Shown here piece by piece: positions 11,222 through 21,872 of a DNA stretch of 64,000 bases. The stretch lies in assembly GCA_024760905.1 (NCBI GenBank), contig CM045735.1, forward strand, positions 27,729,249-27,793,248, written 5' to 3'. Position numbers and translations under genes: made by a program. Under the pieces are notes generated by a model that was not told the origin of the DNA, ran no database searches, and saw only the letters and a list, made by a program, of their open reading frames with translations. Source of the DNA: Plotosus lineatus (Eukaryota; Chordata; Actinopteri; Siluriformes; Plotosidae). Every line of letters begins with the position of its first letter. The first letter of the stretch is position 1.

Positions 11222-11969
11222 CTCTGTTTCCTGCACCAACATGTCCATTGAAGTATGCCCCAATGACCACTCTTTCACCTTTGGGGTACTCTGCATTACT
11301 TCACCTAAGTCACTCCAAAATCTCTCCTTCTCTTCTAGCTCAAATCCTACCTGTGGGGCATAAGCACTAACAACATTGAACATCACGCCTTCAATTTCAA
11401 ACTTGAGACTCATCACTCTGTCTGACACTCTTTTCACTTCTAGAACATTCCTGACATACTCCTCCTTCAAGATGACTCCTACTCCATTTCTCTTCCCATC
11501 AACACCATGAAAAAACAGTTTAAACCCTGCTCCTAAGCCTCTAGCCTTGCTACCTTTCCATCTGGTCTCCTGAACACAGTATGTCCACCTTCCTCCTCTG
11601 CATCATGTCAGCCAGCTCTCTACCTTTTCCTGCCATAGTTCCAACATTCAAAGTCCCTACTTTCAGTCCTAGACTCATGCATTTCCTCTTCTCTCTCTGT
11701 CTACGGACACGCCTCCCACCTCTCCTTCTTCGACGTCTTCGACCAACAGTAGTCCAATTTCCACCAGCACCCTGTTGGTTAACAGCACTGATGGCAGTCG
11801 TTGTTAACCCAGGCCTCGACCGATCCGGTATGACATTCTTTCTTGTGACTCGCATATTATATTTGGCATTTGTTTTACGCCGGATGCCCTTCCTGGCAAC
11901 CCTCTGCATTTATCCGGACTTGGGACCGGTGTGAGGGAGAGACACTGGTTTGTGCCTTCCCCTCACGGC
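11222..11969 (-). pseudogene. RTE-like LINE fragment, 5' leader and endonuclease
   Basis: On the minus strand this fragment begins with the RTE leader near 11969 and carries the arginine-rich region, GTLNVGTM, the VSDRVMSLKFEIEGV block and the CAPQVGFELEEKERFW-type block. It ends near the catalytic asparagine region, where it abuts Rex1 sequence. The metal-binding glutamate region is disrupted by a frameshift (open frames 11909-11550 and 11470-11195). The linker and RT are missing. A SINE follows just beyond the 5' end. Confidence 0.88.
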
Positions 11970-11992
11970 TGCATTTGATCAGTTCAGATCAG

Positions 11993-12377
11993 TTCTCACT
12001 CTACATAACTGTCTTCCTTTCGGCTTTTTCCCTTTTACTCAGGAGTCGCCAGAGCGAATCATCTGACTCGCATGTTTTGATTTGGCAGAGATTTTTACGT
12101 CGGATGCCCTTCCTGTCACAACCCGTTTTAGCAAGGGACAGAAACACGCTGACGACTTTGCAGCCTTCTCTTTACGAAAGTCAGCAATGGTTCTTTTACA
12201 TGCCTCTCACCATAGACAGTGAGAGACATGGCCCGCCTTTGATAACCCAGTTAGCTGCACTGAGGGGACAGTGACAACCTTGTGGAGAGTGGGACTCGAA
12301 CCCCCAACCTTTGGATCAGCGATCCAGCGCCCTATACCACTAGACCACCACTGCCCCCTTCTCACTCTACATAACTG
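11993..12377 (-). mobile_element. SINE with RTE-derived tail, 19-bp TSD
   Basis: The body at 12012-12358 is flanked by the perfect 19-bp repeat TTCTCACTCTACATAACTG (11993-12011 and 12359-12377). On the minus strand the 5' end is GGGGCAGTGGTGGTCTAGTG, followed by a tRNA-like cloverleaf half with the B-box-like GGTTCGAGTCC. The 3' part contains the RTE leader block (GACAGGAAGGGCATCCGACG) and the RTE terminus, including GTCGCCAGAGCG in complement and GCCGAAAGGAAG. It is full length and one of the best copies in the window. Confidence 0.93.
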
Positions 12378-13009
12378 ATTTCTCAAATTCACCAACCTGG
12401 TACACATCGTCAAAACTTCTTACTGAAAACAGGTAATATGAATGGGTAACCTTCCACAGTTTTAAATTACAAAACACCATGTTCTTGGAATCAGTCTGTC
12501 TGCTATTTGTGATTTGTAATATGAAGCTCCTGGTTTAATCCTGAGGCTTGATCAAGCTTACCATGACGTTTCATCTTAATTTTCAGGTACAAGTTATAGT
12601 TCTCAAGCCTTGTGCTTTGTTGGTTGCCAGACTGAAAAAAAACCCTGGTCTTTATCACTTTATAAGCATACAGGAAAAGAGTGAGCCCCCCCTGCACACA
12701 CCCACGCACTCCTTGATGTGGTCAGCATGCTTCAAAGCTTGATTGTTATTGCTAATACTTCAAGTGCTGGGAATAAGGAACCACGCGAGTTGGAGGCTAA
12801 TCAGCACAAAGTTATCAAACATCTTTTGAGTTTTAATACTTAATGTTCTCACACTTGAAATTTGCAGCAGCAGCCCATTGCAGCAACACCTGGTCTGGTC
12901 TGGTATCTTCCGAGTCATTGGATGACTCTTGGCGACCTGCTATGAAGGATAACGCCTTGATTATTATCTTCATGGAGGTTTTCTTGGCAAGCATAGTGCA
13001 GTGGTTCTC
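12378..13009. other. Unassigned DNA between two SINEs
   Basis: No convincing open frame, repeat end or RNA gene is visible. Short frames here have no recognisable motif. Confidence 0.4.
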
Positions 13010-13086
13010 CATTGCCGTCTGCACGATGCGAACCTATGGGCAATTTAGAACGGCCAATTAACCTACTGTGCATGTTTTTGGACTGT

Positions 13087-13117
<31 letters not shown>

Positions 13118-13232
13118 ACGCAAGCACGGGGAGAACATGCAAACTCCACACAGAAACGCCCAGGCCGGGAATTGAACTCGGTCCTTCTTGCTGTGAGGCG
13201 AACGTGCTAACCACCACGCCACCGTGCCGCCC
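13010..13232 (-). mobile_element. Fish-type tRNA-derived SINE (GGGCGGCACGGTGG family)
   Basis: On the minus strand it starts GGGCGGCACGGTGGCGTGGT and carries A-box-like TGGTGGTTAGCACG and B-box-like GAGTTCAATTCCCGG, then the GTGTGGAGTTTGCATGTTCT and GTGGGTTTCCTCCGGGCACT blocks. These blocks are typical of SINE-like repeats found widely in fish. I see no clear target duplication. Degenerate relatives occur at 30185-30530 and 39525-39705. Confidence 0.8.
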
Positions 13233-14033
13233 TGCAACACCTAGTGTTCAGAAATATGTACACAAATGTGAAAGCCTGCTGGTGTCTTCCTTCTTCTGCT
13301 TCTTAAAGTAGGTGTCTGTTTCTGTATCCAAATATCAGTATTCAGAAAGCCAGAATATGAATTGTCTTCACGCCCAGCAAACAGCTTTCCACTATCATAT
13401 GATATATCCAGTATCCAATATATCCAATATAACATACCAATCAGAAAGGCGAAATCTATCTTATGCTTCGCACAAGGAATGTTAAGCCAGCCAGCCGCAC
13501 CTTTTTCTGTCCACTGCTCAGGCAGTGTCCTGGAGTCGTGTAACACACTCTGAGGGTATACACTTCGGCCAGTGTTGCTGTAAGTGATAGGGGATTAGAT
13601 GGTATGCCACAAATCGTGACCTGAGAGTATCGCCAGTTTTGCTCTGTAGTACTTATGAACGACTGTGACAGTATGGGAATACAGATACCTGGCAATAAAT
13701 AAGAGCCCTGTGGCTAATTATGGTTAAATATTCCATGTATATGTGTGCAGATTATGGCCAACCTTGTGATGGAGACGCTGTATCCAGTGCTCAGGACGCA
13801 GATTGGGCCTCGGCTGAAGGGCAAGCTGCAGCAGAGACAAAAAAACTGGATGCTGGTCAGTATTTAAACCCAGGACATGAAGCGATGTTCCAATTGTCCA
13901 GAAATTTTTCAAAGCTTATCTGTATCTTTATCGAAAGTGAAAAATGAAACTACGTTTCCACATGAACAGCCTGTGAAAAGTGATGATAAATGTTGACGCT
14001 GAAGTGACAATTTACAAATGCACTGTGTTTACA
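13233..14033. other. Unassigned DNA
   Basis: Only short open frames without motifs are present. Copy B of the duplicated Rex1 segment begins at 14034. Confidence 0.4.
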
Positions 14034-14473
14034 CATACTCTGCAAAAAGTTCCCAGGAGACCCTCACTACACGCTTGGGTCTGCCAGGGCTGGAGGGTGG
14101 CCTCCCCACCATCAAAGCCAGCTCACTGCCAGGTGGTGATCATTTGACAGCTCAAATCATCTCTTCACCTGAGTGTCCAGAACATACATCCGCAAGTCTA
14201 GTGACATAACTAGAGAGTTGATCATCAAACTGTGGTCTAGGGGGTCCTGTTGCCAAATGCACTTTTGGGCACCCTTATGTTTAAATATGGTGTTCATGAT
14301 GGACAAACCATGACAAGCACAGAATTCCAACAATAAAACACCATTGAGGTTCAGACTGGAGAGGCCATACCTACCAATTACAGTACACCCTTTCAGGTCA
14401 CAATATTGTAGCCCACATGCATTTGGTGAGTAAGCCCAAACAACAGTCAGGACCCATCTCCCCACCCAAAGCC
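14034..14473. repeat. 440-bp duplicated Rex1 segment, copy B
   Basis: This is the second, apparently identical copy of 10782-11221. Here the Rex1 endonuclease continues to the right without interruption (AAAGGGAAGCTACC...), so copy B is the ancestral context on that side. On the left it begins abruptly at CATACTCTGC. Confidence 0.9.
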
Positions 14474-14648
14474 AAAGGGAAGCTACCTTTTTGTCAACCG
14501 GGGATAACCCCAATGTGTGGGCACGGAGAAGAGGTGCAACAAGGATACCCACAAACAGCTCGCTGCCTCTCCCAATGAGCAACTCCAAACTGGACCTTAT
14601 CTCGAGAAGGGTGGTTCCAGAGCCCAAGTTATGCATTAAGATGAGTCC
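14034..14648 (-). pseudogene. Rex1-like LINE endonuclease, middle part
   Basis: An open minus-strand frame (14675-14157, extending into the RTE leader) covers HNLGSGTTLLE, GSELFVGILVAPLL, WVLTVVWAYSPNACG and GVLLLEFCACHGLSIMNTIF. These are the apurinic-type endonuclease blocks of the same Rex1-like LINE as at 9880-11221. The gene is interrupted at 14649 by the full-length RTE insertion and its 5' part resumes at 17855. Some canonical catalytic residues are lost (the SDHH-type motif reads DHSLM), so it is decayed. Confidence 0.8.
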
Positions 14649-14667
14649 AGTTTTATCTAGTTGGAAT
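14649..14667. repeat. Target-site duplication, left copy (RTE)
   Basis: AGTTTTATCTAGTTGGAAT is repeated exactly at 17836-17854. The outermost AG of the right copy could belong to the GAA-rich tail, so the true duplication is 17-19 bp. It marks insertion of the RTE into the Rex1 endonuclease. Confidence 0.93.
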
Positions 14668-14973
14668 GCAGCCATGAGGTGGGGGGGGGGGCACTAACCA
14701 GTGTCTCTCCCCCTCATGCTGGTCCCAAGCCCGGAGAAATGCAGAGGGTTGTGTCAGGAAGGGCATCCGACGTAAAACCAATGCCAAACATTTATGATGC
14801 AAATCAGAAGTATTACCCCCATACCGGATCGGTCAAGGCCCGGGTTAACAACGACCGCCATCAGTGCTGTCAATCAACAGGGTGCTGACGGAAATTGGAC
14901 TACTGTTGGTTGAAGACGTCGAAGAAGGAGAGGTGGGAGGCGTGTCCGTAGGCAGAGAGAGAAGAGGAAAGGC

Positions 14974-16257
14974 ATGAGTCTAGGACTGAGAGTGGGGACT
15001 TTGAATGTTGGAACTATGCAAGGAAAAGATAGGGAGCTAGCTGACATGATGCAGAGGAGGAAGGTGGACATACTGTGTGTTCAGGAGACCAGGTGGAAAG
15101 GTAGCAAAGCTAAAAGCTTAGGAGCAGGGTTTAAGCTATTTTATCACGGTGTGGATGGGAAGAGAAATGGAGTAGGAGTCATCTTGCAGGAGGAGTTTGT
15201 CAGGAATGTTCTAAAAGTGAAAAGAGTGTCAGACAGAGTGATGAGTCTCAAGTTAGAAATTGAAGGTGTAATGCTCAATGTTGTTAGTGCTTATGCCCCA
15301 CAGGCAGGATGTGAGCTTGAAGAGAAGGAGAGATTCTGGAGTGACTTAGATGAAGTGATGCAGAGTACCCCCAGAGGTGAAAGAGTGGTCATTGGTGCAG
15401 ACTTCAATGGACATGTTGGTGCAGGCAACAGAGGGGACGAGGAAGTGATGGGCAGGTTTGGTATCCAGGACAGGAACGCAGAAGGACAGATGTTGATAGA
15501 TTTTGCAAAAAGGATGGAAATGGCTGTGGTGAATACTTTTTTCCAGAAGAAACAGGAGCATACGGTGACTTATAAAAGTGGAGGTAGGAGCACACAGGTA
15601 GACTACATCTTGTGTAGGCGATATAATTTGAAGGAAGTCAGTGACTGCAAAGTCATAGTGGGTGAGAGTGTTGCCAAACAGCATAGGATGGTGGTATGCA
15701 GGATGACTCTGATGGTGAGAAAGGTGAAAAAGGCAAAGGCAGAGCAGAAGACAAAGTGGTCGAAGCTGAAAAAGGAAGAGTGTCACATTGTCTTCAAGGA
15801 GGAGTTGAAACAGGCTTTGGGTGGCCAGGAAGTGCTTCCAAATGACTGGACAACCACAGCAAATGTGATCAGGGACACCGGTAGGAGAGTACTTGGTGTG
15901 TCCTCTGGAAGGAAAGTAGATAAGGAGACTTGGTGGTGGAATGAGGAAGTGCAGGAGTGTGTACAAAGGAAGAGGTTAGCTAAGAAGAAGTGGGACATTG
16001 AGAGGACCGAAGAGAGTAAACAGGAGTACAGGGAGACACAGTGTAAGGCGAAAGTAGCAGTGGCTAAGGCCAAACAGAGGGCGTATGGTGACTTGTATGA
16101 TAGGTTGGATAGTAAAGAGGGAGAAAATGATCTATACAGGTTGGCACAGCACAGAAATAGAGATGGGAAAGACGTGCAGCAAGTTAGATTGATAAAGGAC
16201 AGAGAGGGAAATGTATTGACTGATGACAGAAGTGTGCTGGGAAGATGGAAAGAGTAG
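14974..16257 (+). pseudogene. RTE ORF1: endonuclease and linker, nonsense-truncated
   Basis: From Met 14974 the frame is open for 427 codons. It contains the endonuclease blocks GTLNVGTMQGK, VQETRWKG (catalytic Glu), VSAYAPQAG, GADFNGHVGAGNR (catalytic Asp and Asn) and VDYILCRR, then a basic linker with WWWNEEVQECVQRKRLAKKK. An upstream in-frame extension through the arginine-rich region is closed by TGA at 14911, where related copies have CGA, a typical CpG decay. The frame ends at TAG 16255-16257 where other copies have TAC. Without that change it would end at 16318-16320, overlapping the RT frame by 47 nt. Confidence 0.9.
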
Positions 16258-16273
16258 TTTGAAGAGCTGATGA

Positions 16274-17794
16274 ATGAGGAAAATGAGAGAGAAAAAAAGA
16301 GTAGAAGAGGTGACCATTGAGGAGCAGGATGTAGCAAAGATCAGTAAGGGTGAAGTGAGAAGGGCATTGAAGAGGATGAAGAATGGAAAGGCAGTTGGTC
16401 CTGATGATATACCTGTGGAGGTATGGAAGTGTCTAGGAGAGGTAGCAGTAGATTTTCTGACAAGAACATTCAACAAGGTACTAGACAGTGAGCAGATGCC
16501 GGAGGAGTGGAGGAGAAGTGTGCTGGTGCCCATTTTTAAGAACAAGGGAGACGTGCAGAGTTGCAGCAACTACAGAGGGATAAAGTTGATGAGCCATACG
16601 ATGAAGTTATGGGAAAGAATAGTGGAAGCTAGACTAAGGGCAGAGGTCAGCATTTGTGAACAACAGTTTGGTTTCATGCCAAGAAAGAGCACCACAGATG
16701 CAATGTTTGCTTTGAGGATGTTAATAGAGAAGTACAGAGAAGGTCAGAGGGAGCTACATTGTGCCTTTGTGGATCTGGAAAAAGCATATGACAGGGTGCC
16801 AAGAGAAGAACTGTGGTATTGCATGAGGAAGTCTGGAGTGGCAGAGAAGTATGTTAGAGTGGTGCAGGACATGTATGAGAGATGTAAGACAGCGGTGAGG
16901 TGTGCTGTCAGTGTGACCGACGAATTCAAGGTGGAGGTGGGACTGCATCAAGGTTCAGCTCTGAGCCCCTTCTTGTTTGCTATGGTGATGGACAGGCTGA
17001 CAGACGAGGTGAGACAAGAATCTCCATGGACTATGATGTTTGCAGATGACATTGTGATCTGTAGTGAGAGCAGAGAACAAGTGCAGGAAAATCTAGAGAG
17101 GTGGAGGTATGCCCTGGAAAGGAGAGGAATGAAGGTTAGCCTCAGAAAATCAGAATACATGTGTGTGAATGAGAAGGACCCACGAGGAACGGTGATGTTA
17201 CAGGGAGCAGAGATAACGAAGGTGGAGGATTTTAAGTTCTTCGGCTCAACAATCCAGAGCAATGGAGAGTGTGGAAAAGAGGTGAAGAAGCGTGTGCAGG
17301 CAGGCTGGAATGGTTTGAGAAAAGTGTCCAGTGTGATGTGCGATAGGAGAGTGTCAGCAAGAATGAAAGGAAAAGTGTACAAGACGGTGGTGAGGCCAGC
17401 GATGTTGTATGGATTAGAAACAGTGGCGCTGAAGAAAAGGCAGGAGGCAGAGCTGGAGGTAGCGGAGATGAAAATGTTGAGGTTCTCTTTGGGAGTAAGG
17501 AGGATGGATAGTATCAGAAATGAGTATATCAGAGGGACAGCCCATGTAAGATGTTTTGGAGACAAAGTCAGAGAGGCTAGATTGAGATGGTTTGGACATG
17601 TACAGAGGAGGAATAGTGAGTATATTGGCAGTAGGATGCTGAGGTTGGAACTACCAGGCAGAAGGCCTCGAGGAAGACCAAAGAAGAGATTTATGGATGT
17701 GGTGAAGGAAGACATGAAGGTCGTTGGAGTCAGAAAAGAAGATGCGGAGGACAGGGTGAGGTGGAGGCGGATGATTTGCTTTGGCGACCCCTGA
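16274..17794 (+). CDS. RTE ORF2: reverse transcriptase, open over its whole length
   Basis: An uninterrupted frame of 506 codons starts with ATG at 16274, in the +1 frame relative to the endonuclease. RT blocks in order: [102 protein letters not shown] with the catalytic Asp pair, then a thumb-like C-terminus with RPAMLYGLETVAL and RWFGHVQRR, ending naturally before the 3' UTR. The enzyme would reverse transcribe LINE RNA at the nicked target. The separation from the endonuclease comes from an extra A in an A7 run. Whether this frame is ever translated is unknown. Confidence 0.85.
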   Translation: MRKMREKKRVEEVTIEEQDVAKISKGEVRRALKRMKNGKAVGPDDIPVEVWKCLGEVAVDFLTRTFNKVLDSEQMPEEWRRSVLVPIFKNKGDVQSCSNYRGIKLMSHTMKLWERIVEARLRAEVSICEQQFGFMPRKSTTDAMFALRMLIEKYREGQRELHCAFVDLEKAYDRVPREELWYCMRKSGVAEKYVRVVQDMYERCKTAVRCAVSVTDEFKVEVGLHQGSALSPFLFAMVMDRLTDEVRQESPWTMMFADDIVICSESREQVQENLERWRYALERRGMKVSLRKSEYMCVNEKDPRGTVMLQGAEITKVEDFKFFGSTIQSNGECGKEVKKRVQAGWNGLRKVSSVMCDRRVSARMKGKVYKTVVRPAMLYGLETVALKKRQEAELEVAEMKMLRFSLGVRRMDSIRNEYIRGTAHVRCFGDKVREARLRWFGHVQRRNSEYIGSRMLRLELPGRRPRGRPKKRFMDVVKEDMKVVGVRKEDAEDRVRWRRMICFGDP

Positions 17795-17835
17795 AGGGAG
17801 CAGCCGAAAGTAAAAGAAGAAGAAGAAGAAGAAGA

Positions 17836-17854
17836 AGTTTTATCTAGTTGGAAT
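17836..17854. repeat. Target-site duplication, right copy (RTE)
   Basis: This is the second copy of AGTTTTATCTAGTTGGAAT, directly after the GAA-rich tail. Confidence 0.93.
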
Positions 17855-18345
17855 CTCTCCAGCTCACACAGCAGCTCAGGCTCCTTGCCGACCAGAGAGG
17901 TGACACTCCATGTGCCAAGAGTCAGAGTCAATACAGAACAGTTTGACAGAACCCATGCCTTCGGCTGCCACCCAACCCATCCTGTACCCAACTTCTACAG
18001 CCCTTCCCACAGGTGGTGGGTCCATGGAAGGGCGGACCCATGTTTCCTTTTCAGTTTGGGCTCAGCTGTGCTCCAGGGACAGAAGCCCAATCACCAGATG
18101 TTCATTTCCAAGCCCCTCCCCCAGGTTGGGCTCCAGGGGGGACCCCAGTAACCCACATCCGGGCAAGGGAAACCATGTCTTTTTAAATTTGTCCATAGGA
18201 GTCTTTGGACCGCGCTTTGTGTGGACCTACACCTAGGACCTGTTTGCCTTGGGTGACATTACTAGGAGAATAATGCCCCCGACAACATAGCTCCTATGAT
18301 CTTTAGGACATGCAAACCGCTCCACCACAATAAGGTGGTGATTCA
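17855..18345 (-). pseudogene. Rex1-like LINE, 5' end and start of endonuclease
   Basis: On the minus strand the frame (up to about 17991) reads LTLGTWSVTSLVGKEPELLC, the first block of the Rex1-like endonuclease, and continues past the RTE insertion into 14034-14648. Upstream, about 350 bp of leader ends in ACCACCTTATTGTGGTGGAG, which can fold into a hairpin. Stops are present in the linker to the next block. Confidence 0.75.
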
Positions 18346-18799
18346 AGGAGGGGTTGATTAATTGAATTTCCTCTTTTTATCACAATATAAGCTCCTGCAT
18401 ATTAATTGTTGTTCAACGTAGCACCTTTGTTAACTTTATTACTGAGCTAACACAAAATGAGTTTCTCTAGATCATTTGTGGTTTTATATATATTATTTTA
18501 AAAATACATTGTTGTCAATCAAATCCCTATATAATTGGATAATGTGGACATTTAGGATTAATTAAATAATTCTACATAATTTGGTGGAAAAATGCATTCA
18601 TATAATACTATTAATTATGTTCTTACAGTTGTAATAAAGAATACTGATTTAAACAAAGATGGTTAATTTACCACAGCAACTGGACGAGACAGGCTAGTTT
18701 AAAGGCAAACATAAAAATTATAATGTACAGTAAATAACCGATAAGAGTCCTGATGCAATATAGACAGAACTGTACACTCCACAACATCGCATGGTCAGC
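18346..18799. other. AT-rich DNA without a recognisable feature
   Basis: No long frame, repeat end or RNA gene could be recognised here. Confidence 0.45.
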
Positions 18800-19460
18800 A
18801 GGGGCCGTACCTCTGGGTTGGTAAATTGTGGTGGTAGTCCCACCTTTGTTAAAAGGAGGAATGGCAGGTGTGTTCCAGTTATCGTGGGATCACACCCCTC
18901 AGCCTACCTGGGAAAGTCTATGCAGGGGTATTGGAGAGGAGGATCTGACTGATAGTTAAACCTTGGATTCAGGAGGAACAATGTAGTTTTCGTTCTGGCC
19001 ACGGCACTCTTGACCAACTCTATACATTCTACAGAATCCTGGAGGGGACATGGGAGTTTGCCCAATCTGTCCACATGTGATTTGTCTAAATAGAGAAGGT
19101 TTTTAAACGTGTCCTTCGTGCTATCTTGTGTACCGGACACATTGCTACAGGCCATTTGGTTTCTGTATCACTGGTTGAATTCATTTCTGGTGAGGGCTGC
19201 AGTCCGCCAAGACTGTCCTTTGTCACTGATTTTGTTCATAATTTTTATTGACAGAATTTCTAGGTGCAGCAGAGGTGTTGAGGGGTTAAGTTGGTGGCCA
19301 TTGGATCTCGTCTCTGCTTTTTGTGGATGATGTTATCCTCTTGACTTCATCAATCCAGGACCACCAGCTCTCCTTGGAGTGATTTGTAGCCAAGTGCGAA
19401 GTGGCTGGGCTAAGAATCAGCACTTCCAAGTCCGAGGCCATGGTTCATGAAAATAGCTTT
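18800..19460 (+). pseudogene. Rex1-type reverse transcriptase, heavily decayed
   Basis: Plus-strand pieces in several frames match the Rex1 RT in order: VVVPPLLKGG-like, a block ending WRGGSD, PWIQEEQCSFRSGHGTLDQL, ILEGTWEFAQSVHM, RQDCPLSLILFIIFIDRISR, then FLWMMLSS in place of LFADDVVLL, and RISTSKSEAM. It has many stops and lacks the endonuclease. It runs opposite to the other Rex1 copy in the window and looks clearly older. Confidence 0.78.
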
Positions 19461-19603
19461 GTATGATGTAACTCACCTTTACAGCCTTAAGAAGATGGGC
19501 TCATCAGACAAAATTGATCAATGGCTGAGTGTACAGTATGCCAACTCTGTTTGACTGGAGAAAATGAAAGCTTACAGGTCTCGGAAGTCCTATCATTATT
19601 TCG

Positions 19604-21031
19604 TCAATGAATGGGTACAAGAAGTAACAGTGAAATCTTGTAGAAGTGAAAATTTAATGACAGTCGTAGCCTGAGCTTGAATGATTTGTTGTAGAGGTTT
19701 ACTGTGCTGAAACTTGTATGCACACCCAGCCACTTGCAAAGGAATCTGCTGTATTTCTTCTCCATGGCTTCAATTGTGCTGAACGTAATGTCGTATATGA
19801 GGAAAGGCCACTGCAGTCTGGGAATGATGCCATACTGGAAACACCAAGCTGTGAATCGACCCTGGAGGTGGCTAGCATTAATTGTCTGGAACCATCTTTT
19901 CAGTTCCGTAATTACATCTCTGCTGTTACTGATGTCTTCCAGAGACCGGTCGAACCATTTTCCCAAGTACTTTATGCTTTCATCTTGGATGGTAAGGATC
20001 TTTTCCCCCTTAATAACAAAGGTGTGCTTGCGTAGCTTCCCTTTCAAGATGGTGAGGCTTCTTGACTTGGTTGGATTGATCTACATCCGGGCCCAATTTG
20101 CCATTTTCTCCAGAGCAGTGAGAATGCACGTAGTTCTTGCTACTGAGTGCGTCGTCACTGTTACATCGTCCATGTAGGCCCTGCAGGAAGGATGCTTAAT
20201 ACCATCTGCTGTGGGAGGACCCTTGCACCGACCTTCTCCTGCTTTAAGTATCATGTTCATGGCAGCTACAAATAGCACTACTGACACTGTACACCCTGCC
20301 ATGATGCCTTTCTCCAGTAGCTGCCATCTTGTAATGAAGCTGTTCACTGTGGATCTCATCTTGATATTGCAGAAGTAGTCCATCACTAACTTTGTGACTG
20401 ATGGTGGAACGTGGTATTGCTTCAGTGCTTCTTGAATCAATAAATGAGGGACGCTGGGGTAAGCCTTTGCGATGTCTAGCCAAACAACTGATTGGTTCTT
20501 CTGATCTATTCTGGCTTCCTTGATCAGTTGGCTTATTACGGCAGTGTGCTATAGACATCGTGACTGGCCTGAAACCCCTCCTTCCTGTATACTAGAGTTC
20601 ACATAGTTGTTAAGTAAAAGGAGAGTGAGTCTCCTTGCAACCACTGACCAGAAAATCCTTCCCTCGACGTTCAGCAGTGAGATCTTGCGGAACTGGTCTA
20701 GGCCTCTGGAGTTTAGTTCCTTTGGTACGAAGCAGCCTTCTGCCAATATCCACAAAGATGGTAACTGCTTTTTCTTCCAAACTGTTCTTAGTAGCTTGCA
20801 TAGGCGGTTAAGCAGCTTTGGGCAGTTCTTGTATATCCTGTAGGTAATTCCTGATGGCCCTGGTACCGAACTTGACCGTGCACTTCTGACTGTTTTCTTG
20901 ATTTCTTCAAAACGTAAGTCAGAGAGATCGAAAGGAATTCCTGGTTCTGGTTCTGGCATCTTGTATGAAGGTTCTCCAAGTGGCATATTGCGGCTTGGGT
21001 CACTGTGGACCTGCTTTATGCTTTCTTTCAC
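19604..21031 (-). pseudogene. Reverse transcriptase of the R2-like LINE
   Basis: Three broken frames (21031-20549, 20440-20081, 20047-19604) cover RT blocks in order: SVPGPSGITYRIYKNCPKLL, LAEGCFVPKEL, FRKISLLNVEGRIFWSVVAR, SIQEGGVSGQSRCL, then HVPPSVTKLVMDYF, LEKGIMAGCTVSVVLFVAAM and AYMDDVTVTTHS with the catalytic Asp pair, then KYLGKWFDRSLED. A C-terminal endonuclease domain cannot be seen. Stops and frameshifts make it non-functional. Confidence 0.75.
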
Positions 21032-21872
21032 TTCTGCTTGCGTGCATTCCAGTTTTCCACTCTTAGGTTTTCCCAGCAGATCTGATGTAAACTTAAATGG
21101 GTTACTGAATGCCTGATTGCCTTCCTGTTCTTTTTCCTCTCATTCAGCTTTTTTTGCAGCCTTTCAGCCTTCCTGAGGTTTAGCAACTTCTTGTGCAGTG
21201 TGTCGTGCAGTGGTTGAAGACCTGCTTTCTGTGACTCTGGAGCTTTCTTCCACACTTTCCTGAGACTATAGAGTTCTTGTTGAACTTTGGCTACCTCTCT
21301 CTGTCTTCTACTTGGACCTGCCTGTGTAGGCCTTTCTGTGGTGGTCTTGATGCCAAACATAAATTTGCATTGTTCGTAGACAATTCTACTCATAGTCTCT
21401 ATTTTTTCTGTGTTTCTCCCTTCAAACAGCCTTCGAGGATGCCGTCCAGGATACTGTCCAGAACTTTCCATCTCTTGTCTGTCGCTGGGGGTAGCTGGAG
21501 TTTCGCTTTCTTCTCCAGAATTGTTGCTCTCTCCGCTGTTCTTATTACAGGCATTGCTATGTGTGAATCTGTTACAACTTGGAGGTTCTGAGCGCTCTGG
21601 TTGGTGTCCAGGCTCTGATCCTCCTGCAACTTATTAGCTACTGTTGTTCTCTCAGTAGCTTTGCGCTGTTGTGACTTCGCTTTACACTTCGTCTTGCCTT
21701 GGTGAATCTTCACTCCTTTCTCATTTTTGAAGAGACCTCTGCAACTGCCACATTTGCAACTTGTCGTCTTTGCACCTTCCATTAGAGCTTGCGTCAAACT
21801 CTTAGTCCTAGATACATTGACAGGCCTTGAATCCGTTGAATCTGTCCGGTGTTGCTGTCCATCCTCCCCCAC
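21028..21872 (-). pseudogene. N-terminal zinc finger and linker of the R2-like LINE
   Basis: The frame from 21872 contains CKCGSCRGLFKNEKGVKIHQ followed by GKTKC, a C-x2-C-x12-H-x5-C finger that could bind nucleic acid. A serine/threonine-rich segment and the KKAKLQLPPATDKRWKVLD block follow. The chain continues in a second frame (21471-21028) with a lysine/arginine-rich coiled segment (LNLRKAERLQKKLNERKKNR). The two frames overlap by one frameshift, so the gene is broken. Confidence 0.7.

Larger units (their letters stand above)
14668..17835 (+). mobile_element. Full-length RTE-like LINE with TSD (copy 1)
   Basis: This 3,168-bp element is bounded by a 17-19 bp target-site duplication and inserted into a Rex1-like LINE. 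It begins GCAGCCATGAGGTGGGG, has a leader of about 200-300 bp, two long reading frames (EN-linker, then RT), a 3' UTR of only a few dozen bases containing GGGAGCAGCCGAAAG, and a (GAA)n tail. Size, short 3' UTR, microsatellite tail and domain order fit the RTE clade. Together with 22154-25307 it defines a young subfamily with seven adenines at the EN/RT junction. Confidence 0.95.

Noticed and set aside
15346..15966. Long open frames on the strand opposite to the RTE genes (also at 16948-17991, 24001-24621, 63235-63909)
   Set aside because: They recur in every RTE copy as antisense shadows, rich in Ser, Leu, Pro and His, and have no own motifs.
16285..16300. Canonical -1 ribosomal frameshift at the A AAA AAG heptamer of the RTE EN/RT junction
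   Set aside because: The heptamer is present in the zero frame, but the RT frame lies in +1 relative to the EN frame in both full-length copies, so a -1 shift would lead into the wrong frame.
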